Positions 1 to 9,135 of a DNA stretch of 64,000 nucleotides are shown here, piece by piece. The position numbers were made by a program, and so were the translations under genes. The notes under the pieces are model-generated. The model worked only from the letters and a program-made list of their open reading frames with translations. It made no database searches and was not told the DNA's origin. The stretch comes from Spiroplasma attinicola. Lineage in GTDB: Bacteria > Bacillota_I > Bacilli_A > Mycoplasmatales > VBWQ01. The stretch covers positions 310,001-374,000 of the forward strand of contig NZ_JAKQXY010000001.1 of assembly GCF_023509825.1 (NCBI RefSeq). Reading direction: 5' to 3'. Numbering within the stretch: position 1 is the stretch's first letter; the number at the start of each line of letters is the position of its first letter.

Positions 1-255
1 AGTTGATTTACCAGAACCATTAGCCCCAATAATTCCAATTCGATCACCAGGATTAATAGTAAAACTAACATTATCTAAAGCAAGTTTATTTTTATATTTT
101 TTAGTAATGTGTTTTAGCTCAACTAAAGGTTTATTTTTATCAATTGATTTTCTTTTTTTTAGTGATTTTTTTATTACTTGATTTGACTCATTAATGTCAA
201 CACTTAAATTTTTAGCATCTTTTTTAAGTGGTTTTCTTTTTGTTGTTTCCGACAT
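1..255 (-). CDS. ABC transporter ATP-binding protein, N-terminal part (runs off the window)
   Basis: Only the first 85 codons are present. They start at an ATG (255) preceded by a GAAGGGAA ribosome-binding site. After about 45 lysine-rich, probably disordered residues the chain enters an ABC ATPase fold (VELKHITKKYKNKLALDNVSF) and reaches the Walker A motif GANGSGKST at the window edge. The protein should hydrolyse ATP to drive transport, but substrate and partner permease lie outside the window. The charged N-terminal extension before the ATPase is unusual; TagH-like or multidrug ATPases remain possible. It diverges from the HU gene. Confidence 0.75.
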   Translation of the reverse strand, partial: MSETTKRKPLKKDAKNLSVDINESNQVIKKSLKKRKSIDKNKPLVELKHITKKYKNKLALDNVSFTINPGDRIGIIGANGSGKST

Positions 256-446
256 CAAAAAAATTCCCTTCGTTTTTATAAATAATTTTACTATTTATTC
301 TAACATATAAAAGAAAAAGTTAAATATAATTATTTTTATTTAAGTTAAAAACTTAAAAATTAAGAAAAAAACTCTAGAAATTAATCGTCATATTGGTTAT
401 TAAAAATATCTAAATGCTTTAAAACTATCATTTAATTTAATTTTGC

Positions 447-452
447 TATAAT
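447..452 (+). promoter_or_regulatory. Extended -10 promoter for HU gene
   Basis: TATAAT preceded by TG one base upstream (TGCTATAAT) lies about 70 nt before the HU start. No good -35 box is visible, which fits an extended -10 promoter. Confidence 0.55.
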
Positions 453-522
453 AAAAATATCATTTAGAGTATTAAATAAATGATAGAATTTTCATTTAAA
501 AAGGAAAGAAGGGTTTATTATT

Positions 523-807
523 ATGATGAAGAAGAGAACTATCATCGAAAATACTAAAAAAGAAGTAAATTTGACTGATAAACAATCTCAAGAAGTAATT
601 AATACAATTTTTGACACAATTTCTAAAGCGCTAATTCAAGGAGAAAACGTTAAAATCAGAGGCTTTGGTACTTTCAAAATTACAAATTATAAAGAAAGAA
701 ACGGTCGTAATCCAAAAACTGGTGAAAAAATTGTAATTCCAGCAAAAAGAGTAATCCGCTTAAATGTTGCCAAAGATTTAAAAAATGAAATTCAAAAAAA
801 TCATTAA
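523..807 (+). CDS. hup: HU family DNA-binding protein
   Basis: A 94-aa histone-like protein, the usual HU length. It begins MMKKRTIIENTKKEV and carries the HU hallmark beta-arm, GFGTFKITNYKERNGRNP (about residues 46-63), followed by the conserved PAKRVIRLNVAK. HU dimers bend and compact the nucleoid. A purine-rich ribosome-binding site (AAGGAAAGAAGGG) lies upstream; either of the two adjacent ATGs (523 or 526) could be used. The gene is monocistronic, between its own extended -10 promoter and a hairpin terminator. Confidence 0.95.
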   Translation: MMKKRTIIENTKKEVNLTDKQSQEVINTIFDTISKALIQGENVKIRGFGTFKITNYKERNGRNPKTGEKIVIPAKRVIRLNVAKDLKNEIQKNH

Positions 808-815
808 TAATAAGA

Positions 816-845
816 AAAATGTCTAGGTAAATCTAGACATTTTTT
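816..845 (+). terminator. Rho-independent terminator of hup
   Basis: AATGTCTAG / CTAGACATT stem with a 6-nt loop followed by a T run, starting about 10 nt after the hup stop codon. Confidence 0.8.
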
Positions 846-889
846 AATTAATATTATATTAAATTATCATTTTTAATTTATAAGTAATC

Positions 890-1276
890 TTATGTATATA
901 ATCATCGCTTGAAATAACCACTAGCTAATAATAAAATAGCAAAACCACCAAAAATCGGTAAAACAATTACTAAAAAAACAATCCCAGCTATTAATTGTGC
1001 TAATGGAGCAGAAGAAAAATCAAAAATCTGAGTATATCTTTGCGATAAGGCTGATACTCCCTGACTTGATAAAAATTCAGAAATATTATGATTAACCATA
1101 ACTTGAAAACCACTACCAATTAAGTCTGAATCAACAATATTAGCATCCTTAGGAACAAAATTAGCGGTTCCAATTAAAATTAATGCTAATGCTAATACAA
1201 CTAAAGCAATTGCCAAACTATAATTACCATATCTAATTAATCGATTTTGTTTTTTAAGTCATTTTAAAAAATTCAT
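890..1276 (-). CDS. Small membrane protein, unknown function
   Basis: 128 aa when UGA is read as Trp (codons near both ends, K-W-L near residue 6 and R-W-L at the C-terminus). ATG at 1276 follows a GGAAAGGATAAT ribosome-binding site. Two hydrophobic segments (about residues 22-42 and 90-118) enclose an outside-type loop rich in Ser, Asn and Gln. I do not recognise a family. It lies 113 nt downstream of the ABC permease on the same strand and could belong to that transcription unit. Confidence 0.6.
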
Positions 1277-1389
1277 TATTATCCTTTCCTTTCATACTAA
1301 GGAATTTTTTTATTAGTTAGTTCTAAAAGTAATAACTTATATAATTATACAAAAAAATTTTTATCAAAAAAATAAAAATTTTGATTATG

Positions 1390-2673
1390 TTAATTTTTAT
1401 CTTTTCTTTGTGAAAATTTTAATGATTTAGTAACACAAATAATTGGCATCAAAATATTAGGTAAAACAACAATTCCAGTTAATCCTAATCAAAGACCAAT
1501 ATTGTTTACAGCTGCAACATCATGATAAATGATATCAACCATTAAGCTAGGAATCAAACTAACAATTAAAATTGCAATACTAATCATCAAACCTTCAATC
1601 AGATTTAAAAAGTAAATTTGTCTTTTTTTAACTCCTAATTGCATTAAATCATAATTATTTTGCTGATAAGCATCAAAATAAAGATAACTAGTTACTAAAA
1701 TTACAATTAATCCAAAAAGACAAACCATAAAACTTAAAATTATTGCGACTAAATTTAGGGCTCTTCCTCAAATATTTTCTTGAAAATTTCCTGTTTCTGC
1801 TTCGTTCAAAGTATTAAAAGAAAAATTTGCCAAACTAAAAATCAAAATTCCCAAACTAAGTAAAACAACAATTTTAAAAAGATTATAATAAAACCGTGAC
1901 GCCCCCAAATAAGATAAATATCTTTTTTGAATAATAAATTTTCAACATCAAAAAAATCCTTTTATTAAAGTAAAGCCAGCTAAAGTAAAACCAATTAAAA
2001 AGATAATTCCACCAAATAAATATAAAACTTTATCTTGAAAAAAACTAATTAATAAAATAAAGCAAATAATAATTATCACACCAAAAATTGTTTTAATAAT
2101 AATTGCTTTTTTTTGTTTTGACTTTTGCTTCAAGTTTCTAATTAAAAAATGTTTTTTTGTTGAAAAAATAGTTGAATAAGTAACTAAGGAAATTAATAAT
2201 CAAGTTAAAATAATAATCCCTAAATAAATTAAAGGATTTTGATTAAGTTTAAAATCATTCGTTAAAATATCTTGATTTTGAAATAAATGAATAATACTTT
2301 TTGTCAAAATCGGATAACAAGTCAAACCAATAACTAATGGTAAAATTGAAATTAAAAGGAATTCTTTTAGTAATAAAGAATAAACTTTATGAAAAGTTAA
2401 TCCTAAAAAACGAAAATTTTTAATTTCTTGAATTCGAACTTTAAAATTTAATTTTAAAACTTGAGTAACTAAGAATCAACTCAAAATATAACTAACACCA
2501 AAAAGAATCAAAAAAAACAAAAATACTTGATTCTTAGCATTGCGATCATAAATTAAAGCACTAATAAATAAAGAAGTGAAAGTAGCAATTGCCAAAGTTG
2601 AAATTATAAAAACCAAAGTTGTTAATAAATGATTAATTCAATAATGTTTTATTGTTTGAAAAACAAATTTCAT
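1390..2673 (-). CDS. ABC transporter permease (FtsX/MacB-like)
   Basis: 427 aa, reconstructed through several UGA(Trp) codons. The architecture is that of an FtsX-type permease: one N-terminal membrane helix, a pair of helices in the first half (about residues 50-110), and a cluster of helices at the end (MVCLFGLIVILVTSYLYF and following). It contains the mobile-loop motif QNNYDLMQLGVKKRQIYFLN typical of FtsX-type coupling loops. The start (2673) has an AGAGGA site and lies 3 nt after the stop of the ATPase gene, so the two are translationally coupled and should form one exporter. Substrate unknown; lipoprotein or peptide release is typical of the family. Confidence 0.75.
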
Positions 2674-2676
2674 TGC

Positions 2677-3390
2677 TTATTCCTCTAATTTTTTGCGAAC
2701 TTGACTTTGATTAACTTCGTTGGTTTTTCAAATAGCATCAATTTGATGATTTTTAATAAAAATAATTTTCTGTGCTTTTAATGCTACCTCAAAATCATGT
2801 GTAACAACAATTAAAGTTTTTTGATAGCGTTGAGCATTAGTAATTAATTCATTCATTACTAAATTACGATTTGGTAAATCTAAAGCTCCTGTTGGTTCAT
2901 CAGCAAAAACTAATGGTTGCAAACCAATTAAACTACGACCAATTGCTACTCGTTGTTTTTGCCCCCCTGATAATTGAGTAACTGGTTTATTAATTAACTT
3001 GTCTAAACCAAGTTCGTTAACTAAACTATTAAATTTCTCTTTATCAATTTTTTGATGATTAAGTTTTTGAATTAAACTAATATTTTCTTTAACATTTAAG
3101 TAATTAACTAATTTGTAATCTTGAAAAATATAAGTTATGTTTTCACGACGAAAAATATCTAATTTGTTATTTTTCATTTTCTTTAAATTTTGGTTTAAAA
3201 CTATTAATTCACCTTGATCAGCAATAATAAAACCAGATAAAAGATTTAAAAGTGTAGTTTTACCACTGCCACTATTACCCATAATAGCAATAATTTCACC
3301 TGTTTTAATTTCAAAATTAATATTTTTTAAAACATTAGAAAACGAAACATTTTTTAAAGAAATAATTTTATTATTTAAATTTTCCTTCAT
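2677..3390 (-). CDS. ABC transporter ATP-binding protein, LolD/MacB type
   Basis: 237 aa including an 18-aa C-terminal tail that appears only when UGA is read as Trp. Walker A GNSGSGKT (38-45), Q-loop FQDYKLV, signature LSGGQKQRVAIGRS, Walker B PLVFADEPTGALD and a switch histidine VVTHDFEVAL are all intact. The FADEPTGALD form is characteristic of the LolD/MacB/FtsE branch, which works with FtsX-type permeases such as the gene that follows. ATG at 3390 is preceded by TAGGAAATAAGA. A TATAAT box lies on this strand at 3433-3428. Confidence 0.88.
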
Positions 3391-3656
3391 TCTTATTTCC
3401 TACCAATCGATAAATCATTTACATAAGATTATACAGTATAGGAGTAATTTTTACTATTATTTAATCATAAAAAAAGAGCAGTTATTTTATTATGTCTAAT
3501 ATAAAAAAGGTACAAAAAAAATAATTTAAGTTTTGAAGTTAAAAAAGAAATGATTAATGATAATAAAGAAAAAATTTTAGAGATTTAAATTAATGCTTGA
3601 CCTTTACTAAAAAAACCTATATAGTTAAGCAATTACATTTTCAAGGAGGTAATTAT

Positions 3657-4598
3657 ATGAAAGAAAAAATAAATTTTAAAAAAACGCTAACAGCGATTGG
3701 GATTTTATCAGTCGTAGTTCCAAGTTCTTTAAGTGTAGTTGCTTGTGGAAAAACAAAAAATAATCCATCACCAGAAAATGATGTCTTACAACCGCCAAGT
3801 GAGATACCTATTGAAGTGCCAAAAGATGACACACAGCCACCAAGTGAAAAACCACCATCAAATGAAGCGCCTATTGAAACACCAAATGATATTACGGACC
3901 CACCAAGTGAAACACCAAATGAAGCGCTATCATTAAATGAAGTTTTTAAAAATTTCAAATTAAAAGATCAAAGAAGTATTGAAGGATTTCTAGATAGTAA
4001 TGATTTAAGTATAGTTACTCAGCAAGTTGAAGAATATACTAAAAAAATCTTAGACCCAGAAAGTTTAGTATTAGAAAATCAAACAAGTAATTCAATTATT
4101 GTTAAAAATAAAAATGATTTAGAAAATTCTTATAATCAAGTAATTCTAACTTGAAACTTAAAATTATTTGAAGTTTGAGGAACAGAAGTACCAAATGCTA
4201 GTGATATAAATGTTCGTAAAGGACTGAAAGGTTATTTTTATCTTGATTCGCTAGATCAACAAATTAAATTTTTTGATCTAGCAGGATATAAAAATATTAA
4301 TAATATCACTATCAATTCTAACAATGAAGATGAAGAATTAAGTATTTTCTTTATTAATGGTAATTATATTAATAAAACCTTCCTTATTTATGGTAGCAGT
4401 TTAACTTCACAATTATCAGAATTATTTAATGGTTTTAATTTTACTAATGGCATTCAAACTAAATTTTCTGAAAATTCTGTTAAATATATTAAAATCTTTG
4501 ACAAAAAATTAAATCAATGAAATCCTTTATCAAAAGTAACTTATGCCATTGACAAATTAGGTAATATTAGTTGAATTAATTCATCCTTATTATTTTAA
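3657..4598 (+). CDS. Lipoprotein with proline-rich linker and conserved C-terminal domain
   Basis: 313 aa. The start at 3657 is chosen because a strong AAGGAGG lies 7 nt upstream and a lipoprotein signal peptide follows directly, ending in lipobox SVVAC (Cys about residue 30). Residues about 38-95 are an imprecise Pro/Ser/Glu repeat (units such as PPSE.PIE.P). The remaining C-terminal region is clearly paralogous to the C-terminus of the next gene (shared motifs EGFLD.NDL, WNLKLFE, DINVR). It is likely anchored on the outer face of the membrane. Function not recognised. Confidence 0.8.
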
Positions 4599-4645
4599 AA
4601 TTATCAAAATAAAAAAATTAAATTAAAAATTAGGAGGTATTAATT

Positions 4646-6064
4646 ATGAAACAAAATTGAAATTTGAAAAAAATGCTAGCTATGACTGGTATTCTAACTA
4701 TTACAGTACCAACTTCTTTAAGTCTTATTTCTCATCAAGAAAATCAAAGTAATTTAAAATCATATTTTGCACAACAAAATAATTATACGAATGTAACCGA
4801 TGAAAATATAGCAAGTGAAATTAACAGAACATCATATTCATATATTAAAGAAATAGCAGTGAAAAGTACTGTAACACACTTAAAAGCATTAATTAATGCT
4901 GAATTTGTTAAGAGTCAATTAATTAATGAACTTAGAACAGAATTTAATGATAACTTATTTTCTTTAAATAAAATTACTGATGATTCAAATCAAGAAATAC
5001 TAGATAGTGATTTAGCAGTAACAAATATAATTAACGGAAAATTTAATTATAATTATGGAACAATAAAAGAACAAACCGCTAAACTAATTATCATTGTAAA
5101 AGTTGAAGATCAACAAATTGTTAATGAAATTAACTCAATTTTTTACAATAACGAAGTTAATATTGGTGCCACAATAGCAGATTTAAAAGATGCAATTACT
5201 CCAGAATTTATTAAAAATGAATTAACTGAAGAAATGAAAAATAATTTTAGTCAATATCTATTTTCTTTAAATAAAATTACTAATGAGCAAGGTATTGAAA
5301 TCACAAATGACGATTTAAAAAATAAAAGTACTATTTATGCTAAAATTCATTACGACTATAATGATATAAAAAATCAAGAAACTAATTTATTAATTAATCA
5401 TAAAGATAATCGTAATTTACTAAATGACATTTTTAAAGATTTTAAATTTAAAGAAATTAGAGGTACTGAAGGATTTTTAGACGCTAATGATTTAAATATT
5501 ATTACTAATCAAATTGAAAAATATTTAGGTAAATCTTTAAATGCTGCTAATTTAATTCTAGAAAAGCAACAAGCTACTTCAATAGTTTTAAAAGCTAAAC
5601 CAGAATCTAAATATTATCAAGGCGAAGTAAAATTAAGTTGAAACTTAAAATTATTTGAAATCACAGGTCAAGGACTTGCAAGTAGTACTGATATAAATGT
5701 TCGCGAAGGAATTAAACTATTTATTTATTTAGATCATAAAGATAACCTAGTTAAAGCTTTTGATTATGCAAGTTCTAAAAATTCAAGAACAACTATTGGC
5801 TGATATTTTAGTTTTTTTAGAACTCATAATCTTCAATTTACTAATAATAAAGGATTTAAAAAATCATTTAATATTTATTCTTGAAATTTAACTTCTAATG
5901 TTGCAGCAAGTTTTGGTCGATTTGATTTTGGTAATGGTATTAAAGTTCAATTAAATGGTCTTATGCCACCCTATTATATTGGAGTGTTCAAAAAAGATAA
6001 TATGATCTGAGATGATGCCAGAAATAAAACATATTTTATTGATTACCTTGGAAATATTAATTAA
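4646..6064 (+). CDS. Exported protein with two tandem repeats and the same C-terminal domain
   Basis: 472 aa, ATG after AGGAGG (4632-4637). An N-terminal hydrophobic signal segment (about 10-32) resembles the upstream lipoprotein signal but has no lipobox cysteine, so the protein is secreted or helix-anchored rather than lipidated. Residues about 50-245 contain two related copies of an approximately 95-aa unit (both with LFSLNKIT and a closing N/D-Y-N/G repeat). Residues about 250-472 match the neighbour's C-terminal domain (EGFLDANDL, WNLKLFE, DINVREGIK). The tandem arrangement suggests gene duplication with domain shuffling. Function unknown. Confidence 0.78.
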
Positions 6065-6135
6065 TAAAAATAAGTTGAATTTTATTTAAAAAATCATATA
6101 AACTGAAATTTCAACTTACCTTAATAATTAAAATG

Positions 6136-6270
6136 AATGCTTCGTATAAATTTTTGGAAAATAGTTATCCAAAGATCTTACGAAGCATTTTATTTACTTT
6201 ATTAATCATATTGGAATTTTACTTGAAAAAGATATCCTTTTAATCATTTAAAGTTTGAAGGGATATCTTT
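6136..6270. terminator. Two consecutive hairpins (possible bidirectional terminators)
   Basis: First hairpin: AATGCTTCGTA (6136-6146) pairs with TACGAAGCATT (6179-6189), with an inner TTTTGGA/TCCAAAG stem, then a T-rich tail on the plus strand. Second hairpin: AAAGATATCC (6228-6237) pairs with GGATATCTTT (6261-6270). They lie between convergent genes and most likely end the plus-strand exported-protein unit. Confidence 0.55.
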
Positions 6271-6289
6271 ATTATTTTGCAATAAAAAA

Positions 6290-6319
6290 GCAGTGATATA
6301 TTTTGTCATATATCACTGC
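6290..6319 (-). terminator. Terminator of rplK-rplA
   Basis: GCAGTGATATA / TATATCACTGC, a perfect 11-bp stem with an 8-nt loop, followed on the minus strand by TTTTTTATTG. It lies 26 nt past the rplA stop. Confidence 0.85.
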
Positions 6320-6344
6320 ACTTATAGATAATAATAATTATCTT

Positions 6345-7028
6345 TTATTCTTCAATTGCAACTTTAATTCCGGGTCCCATTGTTGTACTAATACTAATAT
6401 TTTTAATATAAGCACCTTTAACAGTAGCAGGTTTTATTTTTCTTAAAGTATTTAAAATTGCTTGGTAATTTGTTTTTAATTGACTATCTGAGAATGAAGA
6501 TTTTCCTAAGATAACATGAATGTTACCATTCTTGTCAACACGATATTCAATTTTTCCTTTACGAACATCGTTAACTGCCTTAGCAACATCATTTGTTACT
6601 GTTCCTAATTTAGCAGTTGGCATTAAACCTTTTGGTCCTAAAATCTTACCAATTTTTCCTAATTCTGGCATAACTTCTGGTGTCGCAATAATGATATCAA
6701 AATCAAGGAATCCACCTTGAATTCGAGTAATCATTTGTTTATCACCAACAATATCAGCACCAGCATCAATTGCTTCGCTTTCCTTAATAGTAGTAATTAC
6801 TAAAATTTTCTGAGTTTTACCTGTTCCAGAAGGTAAAACAATTGAACCTCTAAGCATTTGGTCAGCTTTTTTAGGATCAAGATTTAAACGGAAAACTGTT
6901 TCAACTGTTCCGTCAAATTTTAAAGTTGATGTTTGTTTTGCTAATGCAATAGCTTCATCTATTGAGTAGACTGTTGATTTATTAACTAATTTCGCTACTT
7001 CTTGGTATCTTTTACTTTTTTTATTCAT
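6345..7028 (-). CDS. rplA: 50S ribosomal protein L1
   Basis: 227 aa, normal length for L1. It begins [11 protein letters not shown] and contains the family core [19 protein letters not shown] (about 128-146) and the C-terminal [14 protein letters not shown]1 binds 23S rRNA at the L1 stalk near the E site. The ATG follows AAGGTG that overlaps the rplK stop, so it is coupled to rplK. No UGA codons interrupt it. Confidence 0.96.
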   Translation of the reverse strand: MNKKSKRYQEVAKLVNKSTVYSIDEAIALAKQTSTLKFDGTVETVFRLNLDPKKADQMLRGSIVLPSGTGKTQKILVITTIKESEAIDAGADIVGDKQMITRIQGGFLDFDIIIATPEVMPELGKIGKILGPKGLMPTAKLGTVTNDVAKAVNDVRKGKIEYRVDKNGNIHVILGKSSFSDSQLKTNYQAILNTLRKIKPATVKGAYIKNISISTTMGPGIKVAIEE

Positions 7029-7036
7029 TTTGCACC

Positions 7037-7471
7037 TTACTCGCTAACTTCAATACCCATATTTTTTGCTGTTCCAGCAACAATTTTAATTGCTGCTTCT
7101 AAATCATAAGCATTTAAATCAGGCATCTTAATCTTAGCAATTTCAGTAATTTGTTCTTTAGTTAAAGTAGCAACCTTTGTTAATTTGGCATTAGCACTCC
7201 CTTTTTCAATTTTTAATGTTCTTTTAATTAAAAAAGTTGTTGGGGGAGTCTTGATAGTAAATTGAAAATCTTTATTTTTAAAAGCAACAATTTTAACTGT
7301 TACTGGCACTGGATTAACTTCATCTTTTTGATCTTTAGTTTTATCGTTAAATTCACGACAAAATCTTGGCATATCAATTCCAAAAGAAGCTAGACTAGCA
7401 CCTGGTTTAGCTAAACCACAGTTTAATTGAATTGTTGCAATTCGGCTAATATTTGAATCTTGTTGAGCCAT
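7037..7471 (-). CDS. rplK: 50S ribosomal protein L11
   Basis: 144 aa from ATG 7471, chosen because AAAAGGAG lies 9 nt upstream and the mature L11 reading begins at MAQQDSNISRIA; a longer reading to 7525 would add a non-homologous leader. The mollicute-type N-terminal motif AKPGASLASFGIDMPRFCREFN-like (about 22-42) replaces the usual PAPPVGPALGQ version. The C-terminal RNA-binding domain ends AAIKIVAGTAKNMGIEV, the conserved tail. L11 forms the GTPase-associated stalk base. It is normally co-transcribed after nusG; here it has its own promoter because about 8 kb separates them. Confidence 0.95.
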   Translation of the reverse strand: MAQQDSNISRIATIQLNCGLAKPGASLASFGIDMPRFCREFNDKTKDQKDEVNPVPVTVKIVAFKNKDFQFTIKTPPTTFLIKRTLKIEKGSANAKLTKVATLTKEQITEIAKIKMPDLNAYDLEAAIKIVAGTAKNMGIEVSE

Positions 7472-7526
7472 GAGCAACATCTCCTTTTGCGTTCTCATTG
7501 TGGTAATAGCGATTAAATCTTCCACA

Positions 7527-7562
7527 CGGCACTATTAATAAATTTTGAGAAAATAGTACCCA
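7527..7562 (-). promoter_or_regulatory. Hairpin in the rplK 5' leader
   Basis: On the minus strand GGTACTATT pairs with AATAGTGCC (one G-U pair) around a loop of about 14 nt, just after the predicted transcription start and about 60 nt before the rplK start. No T run follows, so it is more likely a regulatory or stabilising leader structure than a terminator. Confidence 0.4.
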
Positions 7563-7565
7563 TAA

Positions 7566-7594
7566 ATAATAACATTAATAATAAAAATCTGCAA
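7566..7594 (-). promoter_or_regulatory. Promoter of rplK-rplA
   Basis: On the minus strand TTGCAG (7594-7589), a 17-bp spacer, then TATTAT (7571-7566). This gives rplK-rplA its own start now that nusG is far away. Confidence 0.55.
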
Positions 7595-7638
7595 TATCGT
7601 TATTTAAATAAAAACTCCTAACTACCTACTTTTATTAA

Positions 7639-7776
7639 TTACAATTTGCTAGTAATTGCTGTGATTTTACTATCAATTGTTTTAACTAACTTTGGAATCC
7701 CTAAAGTAATAATATGCAAAATTATTAAAACAACTTTTAAACCCATTAATTGAAATCATTCTTTATCCTTTTTCAT
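7639..7776 (-). CDS. Small membrane protein, 45 aa
   Basis: ATG at 7776 is preceded by AAGGAG at good spacing. The peptide has a lysine-rich start, a Trp encoded by UGA, and one hydrophobic helix (GLKVVLIILHIITLGIPKLV) before a polar C-terminus. The sequence style resembles the tiny membrane proteins of spiroplasma filamentous phages, but this is an impression only. It sits at the rplK-side edge of the accessory block. Function not known. Confidence 0.5.
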
Positions 7777-7948
7777 TTTAATTGCTCCTTAATTTAAATC
7801 TTGAATATTGTACCTAGTTTATTATTAATTTTAATTATTGACAAGTACCGGCTGACATTAATAATTGGTAGATTACTTAATCTTAAATTCAAAATAACAT
7901 TATGAAAAAAATAGGATATTAAATTTTTATAAATTAGGGGAGTAATTT

Positions 7949-8176
7949 ATGAAAGAAAAAAGCTATTTTCTTGCACGATATGATAGTAAAACTGATCAAT
8001 GTCTTGGAGTTTACGAAAATTTAGAAGAAGCAATAAAAAAAGTTTACGGTTATACCAAAGGTCATCAAAAATATCAAACTAGTAAAAACTCTATTATTGC
8101 ATCCTACAGCAAGGCAAAAAGAAAAGATGGTTATCGTCGCAGTGCAAGAGGAATTTGATACAAAATTCCACTTTAA
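7949..8176 (+). CDS. Hypothetical protein, 75 aa
   Basis: Begins at ATG 7949 behind GGGGAG and ends W-Y-K-I-P-L when UGA is read as Trp. It is a soluble, basic peptide with no signal. The opening KSYFLARYDSKTDQCLGVYENLEEAIKK is reminiscent of small proteins that sense or modify, but I recognise no family. A decayed second copy lies at about 13.8-13.95 kb, which shows the gene was once duplicated with its upstream region. Confidence 0.6.
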
Positions 8177-8358
8177 TTAATACTAATAATTTAATAATCC
8201 TATAATTTTCTAAAATCCATAGATTTTAAAATAACTATTATTGCTAATTTGAATAGTCTAAATATCTATAAACGCAAAATATTTACGATAATATAATATA
8301 ATTTAATTAGTTAATGTATTTAAATTTAAAAATATTATTGTAAATTGGAGAATTAATT

Positions 8359-9069
8359 TTGAAAAAGGAAAATCCTAAAAATTTTTCACTATCAGTTTTA
8401 CTTGCAGGTGTTTTAGGTTGTATCGCTCTTGCTTTTCTTTTATATTTCCTAATTACAGGAGTTAATAAACATAGTAATGGCAATGACAGCAGATTAGATT
8501 TAAGCTCACAAAATATTAGTTATTTAGCAGAAGTCGGACATATGGATTCAATAACAGAAGACGAAGCAAATACAATAAAAACTGGTGTTCAAGAAAACAT
8601 CACTGAAAAAATGGATAATTTAGAATTAGAACCTAATATTGACTATACAGTTAATGAGTTAGATGATATTGAAGCAGGGGTTAGACTAGATTCAATTAAT
8701 GTTACTGTTGCTGCTGTTAAAAGCAGTACCAAAGCTAAAGGAGAATTAGTAGTAGACTTACAAGGTACAGAAAATATTAGTGATCGTGGTAGTGATCCTT
8801 TAGCAACTATTAGTGTTCCTACAGCAGATGCTTTAAGTAATATTCAAGCTGCTAACCTTAAACTTACAATTAGTCTTAATGTTAATGAAATATTAAGTCA
8901 AGGTCAACTAACTGAAGAAGGCGTTGATTACGAAATCGATGGTTTAAATTTAATTGTTTCTGGTGCAACATATGCTGATTATAATGACAAAATAATTGTT
9001 AACGCCATTTCAAGTAGTACAAAATTAACAGGTTCATTTACAATTAATTTTCAATTACCCAATAATTAA
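8359..9069 (+). CDS. Membrane-anchored protein with beta-type repeats
   Basis: 236 aa from a TTG start (8359) with TTGGAG upstream; no nearer ATG fits. A single N-terminal membrane helix (about residues 11-34) is followed by an external-type region with two related segments, each ending in a V.A(V/I)(K/S)SSTK..G pattern and a beta-strand-like closing (about 117-135 and 212-234). Such STK-G-F/L-T-I patterns occur in spiroplasma surface proteins of the spiralin kind, but homology is not proven. It is 66 nt upstream of the giant repeat gene, so the two may act together at the surface. Confidence 0.65.
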   Translation: MKKENPKNFSLSVLLAGVLGCIALAFLLYFLITGVNKHSNGNDSRLDLSSQNISYLAEVGHMDSITEDEANTIKTGVQENITEKMDNLELEPNIDYTVNELDDIEAGVRLDSINVTVAAVKSSTKAKGELVVDLQGTENISDRGSDPLATISVPTADALSNIQAANLKLTISLNVNEILSQGQLTEEGVDYEIDGLNLIVSGATYADYNDKIIVNAISSSTKLTGSFTINFQLPNN

Positions 9070-9135
9070 AATAACAAATTATATAAATTACTTTTAACTA
9101 TATTTGCTTTTTCTCTGATTAATTAGGAGAAAGAT

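Noticed and set aside
3480-3600. Short frames between the ABC operon and the lipoprotein gene
   Set aside because: Only 10-13 codons with stops; no ribosome-binding site; perhaps gene debris.
3653-3958. Minus-strand open frame over the lipoprotein gene
   Set aside because: Gly/Ser/Phe-rich shadow of the proline-rich repeat on the opposite strand; no ribosome-binding site.
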